DNA from: Megascapheus bottae
Lineage: Eukaryota; Chordata; Mammalia; Rodentia; Geomyidae
Length of the DNA: 64,000 bases
Direction of reading: 5' to 3'
Assembly: GCA_024803745.1 (NCBI GenBank)
Contig: JANJXV010000024.1
Location: forward strand, 9,377,427 to 9,441,426
Shown here: piece after piece, positions 36,576 through 48,000 of the stretch
Layout: each line of letters opens with the position of its first letter
Numbering within the stretch: position 1 is the stretch's first letter
The notes under the pieces: generated by a model
Told to the model about the DNA's origin: nothing
The model's database searches: none
The model's input: only the letters and a program-made list of their open reading frames with translations
Program-made: the position numbers and the translations under genes

Positions 36576-37242
36576 CTGCTCCGAGAAGCTGACCTTGAAA
36601 AGTTGCAATGAACACCTGCTTGTGGACCACGGCGGCCACCCGGGCCAGGCCGGACGGAGCCCCGCGCGCCCCTCGCCGCCTCCGGGTGACAGTCGCCCCG
36701 CTCCTCTGCGTCCTCTCCGCACTGCTGGATCCCGGGGGGCAGCCGAGGTCTCCAGGGAGCTGGGACAGCAAATGCCCCGCTCCCCCCCACCCCCCGGTGA
36801 CTGCCGGGCGCGGCCGCCCGCGCGGGGAACAGGTGGCCCCTGGCACACTCCTACCCCGCACGCCGACTCCGGGCCACTTTGCCTGCTACCGCGCGCCAGG
36901 AGCAGCCCGGTTCCCCATCCGAGCCCACCGGGAAAGTTGCGGCGAGCTGGCCCCAGGGGCGGAGAGCCGGGGCGGGGAGTGGGCACTGCTGGCCTGTGGG
37001 CAGCGCTGCCCGCCACTGGAGCTGGTCCACTGCCACGGCGGACGCGGAGCCGCGCGGCGCAGGCGGAGAGTGCGGTGCCTGGAACCGCCGCCCCGGGCGG
37101 GCGGGGAGGGAAAGCGGAGGAGGAGGGGGGGCGGGCGGGAGCCGGGGAGGAAGGGGAGGGGGTGGCCCGGCCTCCCCGCACCGCCCTGGCCACCGTGCGC
37201 GCGCACCCGCGAGGCCAGCCACGCCCCGCCGCCCCTTCCCCG

Positions 37243-37353
37243 CCTCCTCCTCCTCCTCCTCCTCCTCCTCCTCCTCCTCCTCCTCCTCCTCCTCCTCCTC
37301 CTCCTCCTCCTCCTCCTCCTCCTCCTCCTCCTCCTCCTCCTCCTCCTCCTCCT
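37243..37353. repeat. Uninterrupted (CCT)37 / (AGG)37 trinucleotide repeat
   Basis: Thirty-seven perfect CCT triplets (111 bp) without a single interruption, 943-1053 bp upstream of the GPR37 start codon within the CpG island. In the sense strand of the gene it is (AGG)37. It accounts for the poly-Leu, poly-Ser, poly-Pro, poly-Glu, poly-Gly and poly-Arg runs in spurious ORFs of all six frames. Confidence 0.98.
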
Positions 37354-37806
37354 GTTTGTGGGGAGACGGGGTCCCCCCCCACACACACGCACACGCACTC
37401 ACACGTTTCATTCAAGCCTTTTGTGGCACTGGGAGCCGGGAGTGGCCCGGGCGCCAGGGCGGAGACTCGGAGCCTGCGCCTCTGCTGGAGACCTGGAGTT
37501 TCAAGCCGGTTCCCAGCCCCGGGGACCTGGAGCCCGGAGTCCCCAGGGGGTGAGATCCGGAGGGGGGCGGGGAGCCGCTGGGCGACCCTGGGCGTGATAG
37601 CAAGGGGTGGCAGTGGGGCGACCGAGCCACCGCGGCCGAGGCCGGCGCGCAGGCCCTGGCCCAGCAGTCTGGAGAGGAAGGGGGGCGCCTGAAGCTTCAG
37701 GTGTGAGGAACCTGCTCAGGTGGCATTTGCCCTTCAACACAGCATGCAGCCACACAGGAGATGGACTTTACTCCTCACCACCGAAGACTGACCCAGGGGC
37801 CCAGGG

Positions 37807-38073
37807 AGCGCGTGTGTGCGTGTGTCTGTGTGTGTCTGTGTGTCTGTGGGTATGTGTGCATGTGTGTGTGTGTGTGTGCGTGTGTGTCTGTGAGTGTCTG
37901 TGTGTCTGTGGGTATGTGTGCATTTGCGTGTGCGTGTCTGTGTGTGTGTGTGTGCATGTCTGTCTGTGGGTATGTGTGCATGTGTGTGTGTGTGTGTGCG
38001 TGTGTGTCTGTGAGTGTCTGTGTGTCTGTGGGTATGTGTGCATGTGTGTGTGCAGGTGTGTGTGTGTCTAGGG
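37807..38073. repeat. TG-type minisatellite with 120-bp higher-order period
   Basis: About 270 bp of TG/TC/TGGG alternation. The marker gggtatgtgtgcat occurs at 37848, 37910, 37968 and 38030 (spacings 62, 58, 62). The 83 bases at 37841-37923 are identical to 37961-38043, offset by exactly 120. Long Cys/Val or Thr/His ORFs here are artefacts. Confidence 0.95.
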
Positions 38074-38279
38074 AGGACTAAGTATTGATACAAAACTACC
38101 TACACATTTGACCATGCGCTTCCAGCCAGTCTTTGTACTAATCCCACTCCCCCGGGGTAGCCATTAAAGTAAAGTAGCAAATAACAACAAATGTATCAGA
38201 TAAAGCAAAAGAAAATGATGACAAGGAATAAACATTCTTCTGTGACAAATGCTCACCACAACAATATTGAACTGATGCA

Positions 38280-38610
38280 AAAATGTGAGAGGAAAGGATG
38301 TGAGCAAAACGGGCTAATCCTGACCAGAGGAATAAAAGGCTCCCAGAGGCACGGGTTCCTGATCCCAGGAGTCCTTCCCAGGACGTGGGGATGAGATTCA
38401 GCAGCCAGTCATGAGAAGATCCCGGGAGCCTTTGAGAGCAAAGGCAAGAGGGGCAGAACATGTTATGCGAGCCAACTCTGAAGGCTGAAACAGTGAGGAA
38501 AGAGGTCTGCTATCCCTACCAGATATCTGAGCTGCAGAACTATGGATTTGTATTTTCAGGCACTAAACGGGTGATTATTTGTTGCGACAGCATGAGTAAT
38601 CTACAACACA
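38280..38610 (+). mobile_element. MLT1-like MaLR LTR remnant
   Basis: The end of the segment (agatatctgagctgcagaac, tttcaggcactaaacgggtg, attatttgttgcgacagcat) follows the well-known 3' end of MLT1-type LTRs (cagaactgtgagataataaa, aagccacccagtttgtgg, tttgttatggcagccc). It is diverged and its 5' end is uncertain. It lies about 0.6 kb beyond the CpG island. Confidence 0.55.
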
Positions 38611-38891
38611 AGACAATCTGGAAGGAGACAGAACAGAAAGAAAATATAAACTATGGAAAGAACTTCAGAAAAAATTGTACAGAAAGCTAAGTTAAAGTAT
38701 GACATTAAAAGGAACCAATAGGCACTCATGAGAAAATACTCTGTCATGGCTTAAGAAACAGATATACATTTACATAAACCGAAAACAGAATACTTTAATA
38801 TCAAGATCAGAAAGAACAAAACAGCGGGAAATGTTTGTAGGCTATAATACAAGACTAATGCCCAATATTTGCAAAAAAAAAAAATCTAGTA
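38611..38891. other. Intergenic DNA, nothing assigned
   Basis: A-rich sequence ending in an A-run at about 38873-38884 that served as insertion site for the next SINE. Confidence 0.5.
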
Positions 38892-39083
38892 GCGCCGGGA
38901 GTTTAGCCTAGTACTTGCCTACCATGTACAATGACCACGGTTTGATTCCTCAGTACCACATACATAGAAAAAAGCCAGAAGTGGTGCTGTGGCTCAAGTG
39001 GTAGAGCTCTAGCCTTGAGAAAGCCCAAGGATAGTGCCCAAGCCCTGAATTCAAGGCCCAGGACTGGCAAAAAAAAAAAAAAA
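38892..39083 (+). mobile_element. Dimeric ID-like SINE, first of a tandem pair
   Basis: The first tRNA-derived unit (ggagtttagcctagtacttg, ggtttgattcc) lacks about 12 bases of the A-box area (tggtagagtg) present in relatives. The second unit is complete (gctgtggctcaagtggtaga). aaaatctagta precedes it and recurs after its A-tail at 39080-39090. Confidence 0.92.
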
Positions 39084-39093
39084 TCTAGTAATT

Positions 39094-39277
39094 GGCCCTG
39101 GAGTTTGGCCAAGTGGCAGAGTGCTCGCCTAACATGCACGAAGACTCAGGTTTGATTCCTAGGTACCAAATACATAGAAAAAAAAGCCAGAAGTGGTGCT
39201 GAGGCTCAAGTGGTAGAGCCCTAGCCTTGAGAAAGTCCAAGGACAGTGCTGAGGAGCTGAGCTCAAGCCCAGGACTG

Positions 39278-39311
<34 letters not shown>
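39094..39311 (+). mobile_element. Dimeric ID-like SINE, second of a tandem pair
   Basis: Same family and orientation as its left neighbour, with both units complete and a 33-base A-tail. ctagtaattg occurs directly before it (39085-39094) and after it (39312-39321), so it inserted into the right-hand flank of the first copy. The long pure A-tail suggests it is the younger. Confidence 0.92.
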
Positions 39312-39317
<6 letters not shown>

Positions 39318-39734
39318 AATTGACAAGGAAAAAATACCTAATTTAAAATTATTGACAAGGAATGGGATCAGTAATTTCCACCAAAGAGAAAAATCACATG
39401 ACCAATAAGGCATAGAAAGTTAAGTAATAATTAGAAAACTCCAAATTAAAACACAGAATCGAAAAAAAGTTGAGCCCCATTAGATTGGCAAAAACCAAAA
39501 AGAATGATAATAGACAACTGAGAGAATAGGAAGAAATGGGAACTCTCAAACTCTGCTGTTGAAAGAAAGAGTAAATGATTAATGCTTTAAAATATTGAAG
39601 GTCTATATGTTCTGAGAACATCCTTGACCTAAAGATATACACCAGTGTAACTGTGGATTGTAAACTTCCACATTAATGTTGCATACTAAAGAGGATATAA
39701 GCAATGACAATATAGGGAGGGAAATGTTAATAAT

Positions 39735-39980
39735 ATTGTAAAAAGCATGTAATCCTAGATGACTGGGCAGCATAAATAGGGGAATCATGGTTCAAGGATG
39801 GCCTACGTATAAAAGCTCACAAGATTCCATCTCACTCCATAGCTGGGTAAGGTGGCATGTGACTATCATCTCAGTGACACAGAGAAGCACAGACTGGAGG
39901 AATACAGCCCAGGCTGAGCTGGACATACTTGAGGCCCTACCTGAGTTCAATGCCCAGTACTGAAACACACACACACACTC
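39735..39980 (+). mobile_element. Old composite SINE (B1-like plus ID-like)
   Basis: B1-like blocks (gcatgtaatcctagatgact, then ggtaaggtggcatgtgacta, aatacagcccaggctgagct) are followed by an ID-like end (gagttcaatgcccagtactg) and a CA-repeat tail. It resembles the diverged composite at 32048-32345. Confidence 0.6.
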
Positions 39981-42900
39981 ACTCATACTCCAAAAGAAAG
40001 GTACAATGTCACATCTGTGTAACTTTTAGGGTACACACAAGCCATTAAAGTCATTTTATATCCTAAAAGTTATATAAATGGAAAAGATACAACTTAAATT
40101 CAGAATACCAGTCAATTCAAGAAATAGCTGCCTGGGAATAATATGGTAGGAATCCTCTATTCTAAATATGATATTTTGTTTCTTTAGAAAGAATGCAGGA
40201 AGAGAAAATCTGGGTTAATTGTAGAAGTGGGGGGTGGGGAATTGACAAAATAAAGCCAGTGCTATACTCCCTCCCTCTCATCTTATTATCTTGACCCCTA
40301 GGTCATATGTGCCAAGCAGTTTTTCTCTTCATTTTTACTTGAGATAACCTGAACGTGTCACAGAGTTGAACCCCAACCCAGAAAAGAATTGAAGCTAAAC
40401 AAGGGAAACCTTTTATTCCCTTCCTAGAGGCACCAGTGCAATTATCCCATTCGTGGCCTGAGTCTGGCCTCTTTGTCAGAGTGGAGGGCTACACCACTGC
40501 TATCCACTGTGGAAGGAAGGCTGCTGTGTTTGTGAGGAGACCTCTCTATTCATCAATGCACCCCACTTCTCAGTTCAAACAATAGTGCCTTCCTGGCTCC
40601 TCAACTAAGGGACTTTATTATGGTCACACTGGATCCTGGCACAAAACTAGCATTAGACTTATATTCAGAAATACAATTTTGTCAAAGACACACAAACACC
40701 TTCCTTTGGCTCTGCCCACCCAAGTTGTTACATTGGCCAAGTGGATATGCAAAGGCAACATAAAGTAGAAAATATTCAGTGTTGCAGCTGCTTCAAGTAT
40801 TAGTACTTTTTAGCCAGTAAATATTCTTAAATGCCATTAAGAACCTAAACATCTTGAAGGAGAATAAGCTTGATCAATACCCTTATTTTATTTAAAAATT
40901 TAGAATGTATTCACCGCAAAAAGAAAAACAAATGTTTTACCAATGTTGCCCAAAGCTTATCTCAGCTGTAAGTATAAGTTTTTAATAGGAATAGTGACAG
41001 CTAATCTATTTTTGCAGTTTACACTTGAAAAATACAGATGGAGAAGGAAGTGAGCTTGTTACTGTGTGGTAGAGAACCCCCATCATTTATCTGTACATAA
41101 AGTAGTGACTTAAACATAGAGTCTTCTCGTGTAAGCATTCTAGAAGGGTTATATTACATAATATTGATTTTTATACAAAAAGAGAACATGTAAAATATTA
41201 CCTGCCTTGGCATTTCTATAAAATCTATTACATTCCCTTTAGAGTATGGTGAGTTGAAATAAAACATGTAATGGATTAAAAAAGATGACTATATCAAGTT
41301 TTAAGGTTCATCATCAAACAGGAAAAATTTTCCCCAGAAGTCAATTCTCCTTTCAAATATTTTCCTTGAACTTCTGCTTTAGAGAATTACAAAGGATTGT
41401 GTTTACAAAAGAAAGTACAGTATTCGAGCAACAGATTTTATTTTCCAAGATTCAACTTTTTAAAGTTAAACAACAGCAAAACAAAACAAAGATCACAATT
41501 TGTGATTACAAATTCTATCATTCCTTGAATTACTAATAATGTGGCTATTGGTCTGCATAAAATACATTTGGACCCTACTGGTATCATTACACTCCCCAGC
41601 AGAGCCAACTACTCTTAAAAAATAATGAGAAAGGATACAAAAAGAGGTAATAAAAACATGAATCAGCATACAAGTAACCAAATGTTCACACATTTTCATG
41701 GCTTCAAATGCTTGCAAAATGTAACATCACTTTTCTAAATGAAAATCCATTGAGAAACAGATAATTTGACACTCACCAAGCCTTGCGCAAATAAGGATGC
41801 TAAGCATAACCAGAGATCAGAGAAATCTCAGGATTCATCCTGTTATGACTTCTCAAGTGATGTCTTTTCTTCTAGCAATTAATTACATTGCTTTAATTTT
41901 ATAATCACATAGCCAGCAGAAAATTTAAAGAAGAATCCTGAGGGAAGATAATATTATCAAGAAATGTTTTTCCTCTGTGCCTACTACTTAGGTCAAAGGT
42001 ATATGCACTATCAACAAGATTCTTCTTTAAAAACTATCCAAAACAAACCATTCACATCTGCTCTTGCTCTATCTCTAGCCAAAAATATACTATAAGTCAG
42101 TTTTCTGTGACAGGCTGATATTTGATATAACCCAAATACAAAAGCCAGCCAAACTACATATGTATCAATCATCATCAAATGCAATAAACGCTAATATGTT
42201 TAGTTAGAAATTAATTTTTATATACAAATCTAGTGAGGCAGATCATGCATTGCTCTATGAAAAGTAAAAGGTTAATGTAGTTCAGAGGGATTTTAGAAGA
42301 GAACACGTCATAGATTTAGCTCTTTTGGCATCCTATTAAATTTTAATAGTTCCCTGTGGGGGGAAATTGATGAAGACATCTAAGCCTTGAGTCTTCACAC
42401 TTTCAAAAGCCATTTTCTTGATTCATAGTTGAAATATAAGTGGTACCATGACAAGCTTTGCCCTGTGAAGGTTATAAAACTTTATCCTAAAGACTGGTCA
42501 ACAAACAGAAAAAAAATTCAGTATCATCTTTTTGGATTTGCTTTCCTTATCTTTGCAGGATGTTCCAATCAGAATATTTTCTCTATCAGTTTTATATTTA
42601 TTTTTACCTCCAAAGAGTATAGGAAAGGTGTATTTATTATCATTGCAACCAACTGATAGCTATTAATCATGTTTTCTTGTTATATTTTATAATATTTTTA
42701 ATTATCTTTCAGTTGTTATCCAAAAGGGGTTTTGGTTTAAAATGTCAATGCATGAGTACAATTCATAAAAATATAACATTTGGGTAGTCAAAGTTAGTAG
42801 CTTGTGTTTTCAGTTTTCCATAGGTACCTATTTCCAAGCTGGTCACAGACTGACACCTTCTTCATGAAATCAGCATCTTTCTCTGATCATTCATCCATAG

Positions 42901-43530
42901 AAGTTGCCAAAGCTTTTATTTAGGCTTTCAGACAAGGAAGAAACTTAATTTTTCTCTTCAGTTGCAGACACCACACACAAGCATGAAGGTATGCCAAATA
43001 CCTTCTTGGTGGGTTCTGACTTCTGAACACATGCCCTCTGCCTATGGCTGTGTCCACACGGGGGCACTTGTGAACAGCACAGGGTGAAGCTTTTTCCCTA
43101 CTGGGTTTCCATGATGTTTTTTTAGCTTGAGACAGGAGCATTTGCTCTCTGACAAGACTTTTGCAATGTCAAAATCAGACTTCATAAAATAATTGCACTT
43201 GTAAAATTTGACAGCTAAAGAGAAACTAAAGGTTATTAATTGGATATAATCCAGTCTCTTTGGAGATAAAGATGTTAAGACCAAAATGGATAAGGTTATT
43301 TTCTGTCTATCACTCAGTGCAGTGGATATGGAACTTGCTTTAAAATGCAGGGGCTTTTATAAGGAAAGTGATTCTGGGAGAGTTCCTGGAGGAGCTGGAG
43401 AAAGCCAGATACATAAATCAGGAGGAAGAAACAGCCTATGTTATAAACAGAGAGAGGGGCTACAGCAAAGAAACAGAAGAGAAAGAAGGTAGAGTGTAGA
43501 GAACCAAGAGCAGTCCCAAGCTGTGTTGAG
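39981..43530. other. Intergenic DNA, nothing assigned
   Basis: About 3.5 kb of AT-rich sequence without repeats I can name. ORFs at 41285-41536, 41493-41717, 42429-42656 and 42920-43284 are unrecognised and mutually overlapping on both strands, as expected by chance. Confidence 0.5.
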
Positions 43531-43747
43531 TAACATGAAAGGGCTGGGAGTTTGGCCTAGTGGTTGAGTGCTTGCCTGGCATGCACAAAGACCTGGGTTT
43601 GATTCCTTGGTACTATGTACATAGAAAAAAAACCTGGAGGTGATGCTGAGGCTCAAATGGTAGAGCTCTATCCTTAAGAAAGTCCAAGGACAGTGCTCAG
43701 GCCCTGAGTTCAAGCCCAGAACTGACAAAAAGAAGAATAACATAAAA
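43531..43747 (+). mobile_element. Dimeric ID-like SINE with target duplication
   Basis: Two tRNA-derived units: gggagtttggcctagtggtt with gggtttgattcc, then gctgaggctcaaatggtaga with gagttcaagccc. The tail is AAAAAGAAGAA. taacatgaaa (43531-43540) and taacataaaa (43738-43747) flank it with one mismatch. Its right flank is shared with the L1 tail that follows. Confidence 0.93.
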
Positions 43748-43901
43748 AACTTTGTTTTTTCATTTGCATTTTTTATTGTAATTAGTAAAAGGGTTACATG
43801 ATATTTGCCAGATAGAAGGTGCATTAATTCACATACATTGATACCCTTTCACATGTCTTGGTACCCATTTCCCCCCCCCCGAAACCCCCCACATAAAAAA
43901 C
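43740..43901 (-). mobile_element. LINE-1 3' tail, minus strand, perfect 11-bp target duplication
   Basis: On the minus strand the sequence gives the L1 3' end: a G-run, gggtatcaatgtatgtgaat, ttctatctggcaaatatc, and ttacaataaaaaatg. acataaaaaac flanks it exactly at 43740-43750 and 43891-43901. Only about 140 bp are retained, so it is strongly 5'-truncated. The poly-C run at 43871-43880 is the G-rich tract of the L1 3' UTR. Confidence 0.9.
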
Positions 43902-44759
43902 ATTTTTGTCCTTAAAAATGCTTAAAATTTATTTTTGGAAGAGCTGCTTAAGTAGAGTAATAGGTCATTTATTTGACCTACTGATAAACTTGTTGTGAAG
44001 ATAATGACTTTCTAGTACATATTATTGCATTTGTGTATGTAACAACCTACTATGTGCAGTGCCATAGTATATGAGTTAGCTAGACAGTGGCAAGCAAGGA
44101 AGTTCTGAGCCCTTATCCTCCAGGGCCAGTGAATAGTATGTTTTTCATTAGAATGTAAAATGGAGCCCTATTTTCTCAATCACAAACACTTTATAATGAA
44201 ATTACTTCCTCTTCCCCAGGGCCTTCTATGTTCTTATGTAATTACATGGACAGCTATGTAGTGTTTTAATCCCAGTCTGTAGATAGCTTTTTGGGAAAAA
44301 TAAATTTGTATTGCTTTTAAAAAGTCTTGGTAACTGGTGATTTTCTTTTGGTGGAAAGTCACTTGAGAAGCTTGAATTCTCTTTTGAACTGTCAATAAAA
44401 AGATAGCTTTTGTGCATTGGTTAAAATGACTTCCCACGCAGAGAGGGAGTGAAGAGGTCTTTGTGAGTTAGGAAGTAGTTATCGTGTATAGCACAGATTT
44501 ACAAATAGGTCTGCTTAACTGCAAAGTGGTTGGCTAAAATACCCATTGTGAAAATAAACAGTGGGATGTTTCATCCGGAATTTTTATTCCATATGCCCGT
44601 AAATGAGGTTACCTTAATAAATGTTTCAGATTTTTAACAACAAAAAAAGATATACTATGACAAAAGTAGCTGTAGAATGGAAGTGGGAAAATGCTACAAA
44701 GACATAGAGCAATACCATATAGAAGCTGGAGGCAAGATCAAAACAATGTAATTAAAGAA
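43902..44759. other. Intergenic DNA, nothing assigned
   Basis: AT-rich unique sequence. Two overlapping minus-strand ORFs (44226-44437) are shadows of each other and unrecognised. Confidence 0.5.
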
Positions 44760-45009
44760 TTAAACTGAGCTGGGCACCAGTGCTTTAGACCTGTAATCCT
44801 AGCTACTCAAGGGGCTGAGACCTAAGGATTGCAGTTTATAACCAGTCCAGAGAGGAAATTCCATGAAATTCTTATCTCTATTTAATCACAGAAAAAGGTG
44901 GAAGTGGTGCTGTGGCTCATGTGCCTTGAGCAAGTAGGAGTCCAGGAACAACATCCAGACCCAGAGTTCAAGCCCCAGGTCTGAAAAAATGAAAAAGATT
45001 TAAACTGAG
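44760..45009 (+). mobile_element. B1/ID-like dimeric SINE with perfect 10-bp target duplication
   Basis: B1-like left half (gctgggcaccagtgctttag, cctgtaatcctagctactc) and shortened ID-like right half (gctgtggctcatgtgccttg, where the ggtagagc block is missing). ttaaactgag flanks it at 44760-44769 and 45000-45009. Confidence 0.92.
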
Positions 45010-48000
45010 ACCTTTGGGTATATATGAGGGAATAAGGAAAGGGGGCAATGAATGGCCAGATGAAACTAGGAGAGGCTGAAATTCAGCAACATGGACATTA
45101 CAAAGTGACAGTGTGGGTAATGAGCTGGGAACAGAGTTGAAACAAGTGAAGAGAGTTGGATCAGAGAGTCAGTAAAGAGATACATTACACATTCTGAATG
45201 GGCTTAAGATCAGGTCATTTTCAACCACAAGAGACCCTGTATTATACCCAGTAGAAGTGACAGGCATAGAGGGAGAGGGCAAAGGGGGCAGGGAAATATT
45301 TAAAACAAAACAAGATCCATCCTTTATCTTCATTTTCTCCTGACAAATGTCTTTCCTTTTTCTCCACATTCCAACTTCCTTTGTATCACAAATACGTCAT
45401 GAAATATACCTATCAACACCTTTCTTACTTAGGCATGAGAAAGTCAATCAATGAATTTGGGGGGGGGGGGTTGTTCAATATTCCAGGTGGGGCTGCAATA
45501 AGGTTAGACGACTTTGCTTGGGCTTCTAACACATGGCAGAGGAAATGTGTAAATTGAATAGCTTTTACACATATCTCGCCGTTAAAGTAAGTAGAGAAGA
45601 GTTCTGGAACCATCACAGTGGTGTTTTTCAGTATAAGAGATCCTGGACAGGAACATCAATGTGTTCATGTATTGACTATTCTAGAGCTTTGCTTCAAATT
45701 TATATAAAGCTCTTTTTATACATTAAGTCACTGAACAAAAATGTTACTTACATCCACAAGCTGTCAAGGGTTTCACATATAAACAAATATCTGCTATAGA
45801 AACCATAATAGAGGAGTACAAAGGAAGGAAAAATAATATACCTTCCTGCATTTCTACTTGCTCAGTTTATAGCATAGACCTTCTGGGAAGCTGTCATAGG
45901 AATGTGAGTCATATACCTCCATTGACCCTTGGCTGCCTTAAGGCACACTCACAAGATGCCACGTGTAGCCTAGGATTTTAGCTCTGGAGAAGAGTCATTT
46001 AATCCTACCAGAGACTATGGAAGCTGAGTGGAAAAAGCATTTCTCCTGTCTGGGTTTGAGAAGAAGAGAAATAAAACAAGGGAAATACTTAAGAAAGATA
46101 CAGTGATCATATTAAAGAAAGAAGATATATGTATATATACACACATATATGTAAACTGACAGTGTATGTTCTATATATTACATATGCAATATACAGTCCA
46201 TAATCACTATTTATTGTCACACCACTGTATAAGTAGATAATTAGAACTTTATTTTCCTATTATATTCTGAATTAATACTCAGTAATTAACATTTTCCCAT
46301 CTTACCTATAATGAGACTAACATTTGGAACGTTCTCTCTTCACCATGGCAATTCTTATTTCTGAGTTGTTTACAATCTACAACTAGATATCAAAATTATA
46401 TAAAGAAAAAAAGCACTTGAATCTCTAAGAAGTTTTGTAACTCTATTAACTTGGTGTACTATCTTGAGAAATCAGTTCAGAGTTCCATTGTATTAGAACT
46501 GGATGATAAATATGAGTTTTTCATTAACTGTAAAGATTATGCAGTGCATATGTTTTGTGCAAACATGCATATTGGAAAGTAAAAAAGTATTGGATTATAT
46601 GATATTAAAAATGACAGCATTTAACATATTTGCATAATGAACATATTGACCGTTTATGCCCTTTATATTACTCATTAAAAATATCTTTCTTATAGATTGG
46701 TTCTGCACCAGAAGAAAGCAAACTAGCTATATGTCCTACTTTAGTTGTAATATTCGTGAGTTATTACAGGAATAATGGCTCATTATATTATTGTACTCTA
46801 ACACGATACATACAGCACTAGCTAAAAATATCAACTGTGTTTAACACAATTCCACAATGGTCTATCCTTTAAAGACTGTGGATGAGAATGATTGCAAAAA
46901 TTGTTAAGATTTTCCAGGTGGAGCACTCTGTGTCTTGTGTTCAAAGTTCTGCGGTAAACATGATTTCCTTTCAGCAAGATTTTAAGAGAAATTGGTTCCT
47001 TTGGAATTAGCCGCATTTCTGGATTCACTAAGGTCTTGTTCCACCCATAAAATGCAGATTACCAGTGGACTGCCAGTCACCAGCACACTTCTGAATAATA
47101 CACTGACAATTTTGTTCCCAGTTATCTCCTTGACCTTTATGACTTTCCAAAGTCAAAATCTATTGGGTTTGTTTACCCACCAATGAAAGCTAGTTGGACT
47201 TGTCATAATAACTATGCAAATTAACAATAAGCCAAAATGCAAGATGTGATTAAGCAAGTGAAGAGGCATTGTTTTGAATGTTTCAGAAAGATTTGATTTT
47301 TTAAAATGATATAAAATTAGATGTGAGACAACTATAAAATATCATCATAAAAATTAAGTGTTTGTGTTTCTGTATTTCTTTACAACTATTAAGTTCTAAT
47401 GAGACCTCAAATGGAGATACAACTAATATATGATGGGCATGACTTACACAAGAAACAAAATGGGACCTAAAGAGAGCCATCTATCAAAGGTTGGTGCACA
47501 CATAAACATTCATGTGCTTTAGATCAAAATAAGATAAATTAATCACTTTTAACCATTCTTATTACTGCTTTGCAAAAGTTATATATGAAAATTCCTGTTC
47601 TGATTAGGTTCCAGTATATTAATCATCACTGCATATTTCAATACTGCCAATCACATTCAGGGATCCTTTCCTATTACATCTTCTACTAGAAGCTCAAATT
47701 CTCTCTTTGTTCCTAAATACTTTTAAAATTATGAACAAAGCATAGAACTAAACCCCTGAACCATAATAACTTGAAAGAAAGCAAACTTAGACATACTTAT
47801 TAACACATTTTTCTTTAATTTTGACTATTCTAATATTTCCATTTTATCAAAAAATATATTACTTTTTAGAAATGTACCCATTCATCTAACTTTATGGTTC
47901 TGATGTAGTACTTAGGATTAACCTTGTAGTTCATTGTTGTAAAAATGTCTTAAAAGATATATTAAAGTGTTACTATTTTTCAAACTGTTAGTGATAGAAT

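Larger units (their letters stand above)
35340..37700. promoter_or_regulatory. GPR37: CpG island covering GPR37 exon 1 and promoter region
   Basis: GC content and CpG frequency rise abruptly here against an AT-rich background, and many CGG, GGCGGGG and CCCGCC (Sp1-like) motifs occur upstream of the start codon. No clear TATA box precedes the gene. The TSS is probably within 36340-37250, but its position cannot be set from sequence. The high GC and the absence of stops make several long antisense ORFs (up to 734 codons), which I treat as artefacts. Confidence 0.85.

Noticed and set aside
36372..37415. Minus-strand ORFs with long poly-Gly, poly-Glu or poly-Arg runs
   Set aside because: All three come from reading the same (AGG)37 repeat in different frames. 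None shows a domain or splice context.
35488..37692. 734-codon plus-strand ORF across the CpG island
   Set aside because: It is antisense to GPR37 exon 1 and extends through the (CCT)37 tract as a poly-Pro run. GC-rich DNA has few stop codons, and the composition (Arg/Gly/Pro/Ala) is typical of such artefacts. No domain is seen.
37807..38073. CRISPR-like regular spacing of a repeated motif
   Set aside because: The spacing comes from a tandem TG minisatellite. There are no unique spacers, and the genome is mammalian.
37607..38093. Cys/Val-rich or His/Thr-rich ORFs up to 154 codons
   Set aside because: Translations of the TG minisatellite.
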